A stretch of 64,000 bases of DNA from Hymenobacter sp. DG01 (GTDB lineage Bacteria > Bacteroidota > Bacteroidia > Cytophagales > Hymenobacteraceae): contig NZ_CP040936.1 in NCBI RefSeq assembly GCF_006352025.1, forward strand, positions 4,466,001-4,530,000. Direction: 5' to 3'. Under the pieces are notes generated by a model. The model worked only from the letters and a program-made list of their open reading frames with translations. It made no database searches and was not told the DNA's origin. Both the position numbers and the translations under genes were made by a program. Each line of letters starts with the position of its first letter. Within the stretch, counting starts at the first letter, position 1. Positions 62,378-64,000 of this stretch are shown here, piece after piece.

Positions 62378-62797
62378 CTACGGAGCCTGGGGCGAGAGGG
62401 CAGCCACCAGCAGCCGAACCCGGAACCAGTCCGGCACAGCACTGGGCAAGGGGCGCGGCCCCGTGGAACAGGCCGGCGACCACAGGGCAACCGGAAGCTC
62501 CAGGGGCTGAGGAAGCCAGGCATCGGCCGCTGGGGCCACAAAGAAGCCCAGCGGCGAGGTTGCCTCCAGCGTAACGCGCTGCTTTACCACCGCCGCCCGC
62601 GGGCCAGCCGCTACCCGGGTGGCGCTGCCCGCAGGCAGCACCCGTAGGGTAGCCACCGCCTGGTGGTTCAGCCCCAGCACCATCAGCACGGTGGCCGTGA
62701 GCAGGGCGAAACGCAAGCGGGATAAAACGGAGGGGAAGGAAAGCAACGTATTCGGAGTCAGAGCTACAAATATAGCTTTTTGCCGTGGGCGGGACAA
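62378..62797 (-). CDS. Hypothetical protein with N-terminal hydrophobic segment, about 139 aa
   Basis: No ATG exists at a sensible place; TTG at 62797 or a later TTG is the likely start. A hydrophobic stretch (LRFALLTATVLMVLGLNH) is followed by a proline/alanine-rich mature part of low complexity. It could be an exported protein, or a chance frame in GC-rich sequence. Transcription from here would continue 160 bases before secDF. Confidence 0.45.
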   Translation of the reverse strand: MSRPRQKAIFVALTPNTLLSFPSVLSRLRFALLTATVLMVLGLNHQAVATLRVLPAGSATRVAAGPRAAVVKQRVTLEATSPLGFFVAPAADAWLPQPLELPVALWSPACSTGPRPLPSAVPDWFRVRLLVAALSPQAP

Positions 62798-62805
62798 CGG
62801 CCCAG

Positions 62806-63006
62806 AATCACGGATTTAGACAGATTCATCGGATTTCACGGATTTCGGTAGCGCCAGCCCGCAGCTCCTACCCCAACAAAACGGCTGAGCCTGCACCAAA
62901 AAAGCCTCACCAGCAGGTGAGGCTTTTTGCACAGAGCTGATGGATGTAGAAACCGACTCACACAAAATCCGTGCAATCCGATGGATCTATCTAAATCCGT
63001 GATTTA
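62806..63006. repeat. Stop-codon-bounded inverted repeat unit, copy 3
   Basis: The left arm (62806-62848) reads AATCACGGATTTAGACAG, then ATTCATCGGATTTCACGG. The right arm (62956-63006), on the minus strand, begins at the DUF4268 stop as TAAATCACGGATTTAGA and continues with ATCCATCGGATTGCACGG. A terminator lies between. Unlike copies 1 and 2, the left arm adjoins the start of a gene rather than a stop. Confidence 0.8.
62899..62928 (-). terminator. Terminator of the udk-DUF4268 operon
   Basis: Stem AAAAAGCCTCACC (62899-62911) with its complement (62916-62928), loop AGCA; minus-strand tail continues TTGGTGC. Confidence 0.8.
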
Positions 63007-63462
63007 CATTAGATCTTCTAGGGGGTAACGGGCCTGGCTCCAGAACTCATCCAGGGCCAGCAGGCGGGGCTTGAAAAAGGAAATCAGGGCGGGCCAGTCC
63101 TCCCGGTTCAAAGGGCTCACACCGTCGAGCTGCTGCTGCACCCGGCTCATGGGTTGGCCGTTTTCCTCAGCCTCTGGCTGCCAGTCCCAGGTTTGGCCGG
63201 GCACGGGGGGTAGCATGTTGCTCAGGGCCTGCAGCTGCTCGTAGTGCAGGGCCCGGATATCAGCGTCGGGGTGCACCAGCTCCAGCCCAATGGTGGCCCG
63301 GCGGCCCTCTGTGCGCATGCGCAGCTGCACATACTTCAGGCCGGTGCGGTAGTTAATCCAGTTAACGGTTTCGCCTTCTGCTGAAGGCACGGGGGCCATG
63401 TACTGGCCGAAGGTGGTCCAGAAGGCCTGGCGCAGCTGGGCGGCTTCGGCTTTGCTGTACAT
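63004..63462 (-). CDS. DUF4268 protein, 152 aa
   Basis: MYSKAEAAQLRQAFWTTFGQYMAPVPSAEG, then NWINYRTGLKYVQLRM and the charged helices of the family. DUF4268 is a small domain found alone in Bacteroidota and attached to restriction-related proteins elsewhere; function unknown. It follows the uridine kinase gene by 15 bases and is probably co-transcribed with it. Confidence 0.88.
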   Translation of the reverse strand: MYSKAEAAQLRQAFWTTFGQYMAPVPSAEGETVNWINYRTGLKYVQLRMRTEGRRATIGLELVHPDADIRALHYEQLQALSNMLPPVPGQTWDWQPEAEENGQPMSRVQQQLDGVSPLNREDWPALISFFKPRLLALDEFWSQARYPLEDLM

Positions 63463-63477
63463 GGCTTGCGGAAGAAG

Positions 63478-64000
63478 TTACAGTGCCGTGCGGCCGGCTT
63501 CTACCCGGCTGCGCAGAAAGGACACCAGCACATCCAGGCCCTTATCAAAATGGCGGTTGTTCGGGATGATGATGTCGGCGTCGTGCTTGAAGGGCTTGAT
63601 GTACTTTTCGTAGGTAGGCGCTACGTGGTTGGTGTAGCGGTACAGCACATCCTCCAGATCATAGCCCCGCTCGTCCCGGTCGCGCACGATGCGGCGCTGC
63701 AGCTTCACGTGCTCCCGGGCATCGATGTACACTTTCAGGTCCAGGAGCTTGGCTACTTCCTCAAAGTAAAACACGAAAATGCCTTCTACTACCACAATGG
63801 GCGCAGGCCGGAACACCAGCTCGGCGGGCACTACGTTGGGGTTGTTGAAGGTGTATTCCTGGCGGCGTACCTCCAGGCCCTGGCTGATGCGCAGCACGTC
63901 GGCGGCATACGCGCGAGAGTCAATGCTGCTGGGCAGGTCGAAGTTCGTGACACCCTGCGCGTCCACTTGCTGGGCTTCGCGCGGGTGGTAGTAGTTGTCC
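63478..64000 (-). CDS. udk: Uridine kinase, C-terminal part (runs off the window)
   Basis: The visible part reads DNYYHPREAQQVDAQGVTNFDLPSS at the window edge, followed by VVVEGIFVFYFEEVAKLLDLKVYID, RRIVRDRDERGYDLEDVLYRY and IIPNNRHFD. These are uridine kinase motifs (nucleoside phosphorylation with ATP in pyrimidine salvage). The Walker A start of the protein lies beyond 64000. Confidence 0.92.
   Translation of the reverse strand, partial: DNYYHPREAQQVDAQGVTNFDLPSSIDSRAYAADVLRISQGLEVRRQEYTFNNPNVVPAELVFRPAPIVVVEGIFVFYFEEVAKLLDLKVYIDAREHVKLQRRIVRDRDERGYDLEDVLYRYTNHVAPTYEKYIKPFKHDADIIIPNNRHFDKGLDVLVSFLRSRVEAGRTAL

Overview
The window looks like chromosomal DNA of a high-GC member of the Bacteroidota, most likely Hymenobacter or a close relative in the Cytophagales. 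This is inferred from a fused SecDF of about 990 residues, a TonB receptor with a carboxypeptidase-type N-terminal domain, DUF3108/DUF2490/DUF4268/DUF3089 proteins, a BatD protein, TAnnTTTG-type promoter elements and high GC. No rRNA, tRNA, CRISPR array, insertion sequence or phage gene was seen. Most of the content is ordinary core metabolism, broken up by small accessory pieces and a striking set of palindromic intergenic repeats.

Layout. 1-6.5 kb: 3' edge of a trehalose-phosphate synthase gene, small stress-type and SHOCT/secreted proteins, a DUF3089 lipoprotein, and an operon of two roadblock-like proteins behind a membrane protein with a carboxypeptidase regulatory domain. 6.8-9.6 kb: translation operon rplM-rpsI-rpsB-tsf with a recognisable promoter. 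9.6-19.4 kb: multi-pass membrane protein, RluA-type pseudouridine synthase, two-component system, DUF3108 protein, recA, outer-membrane protein, GNAT, SDR. 19.6-25.2 kb: envelope-biogenesis cluster with two periplasmic parvulin chaperones and a MoxR ATPase. 25.3-28.3 kb: complete partner-switching module (SpoIIE phosphatase, STAS protein, RsbW-like kinase). 28.4-37.7 kb: guaB, SDR, DUF2490, hrpB, rhodanese, then an operon of PnuC, NadR-like kinase, aldose epimerase-like protein and GNAT. 38.3-41.2 kb: TPP riboswitch controlling a thiamin-type TonB receptor. 41.3-48.6 kb: glutaryl-CoA-type dehydrogenase, HIRAN protein, ruvB, a VapBC-like pair inserted before queG. 48.8-52.3 kb: tandemly duplicated pair of exported ferritin-like proteins. 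52.5-64 kb: batD, aroC, a frameshifted HTTM gene, Na+/H+ antiporter, Nfu scaffold, secDF, DUF4268 protein and the 3' part of a uridine kinase gene.

The most unusual structure is a repeat arm beginning TAATCACGG or close to it. It bounds three intergenic intervals in inverted orientation, and in several cases supplies the stop codon of the adjoining gene. A second family of inverted repeats (GGTGAAATGGTGAG type) fills three other gaps, and several tail-to-tail junctions carry perfect 24-30 bp hairpins of unrelated sequence. Other points of interest are the ferritin-like duplication, where one copy has lost two predicted metal-binding carboxylates, the TTG-started receptor whose frame stays open back through the riboswitch, and a 14-codon upstream frame overlapping a GTG start.
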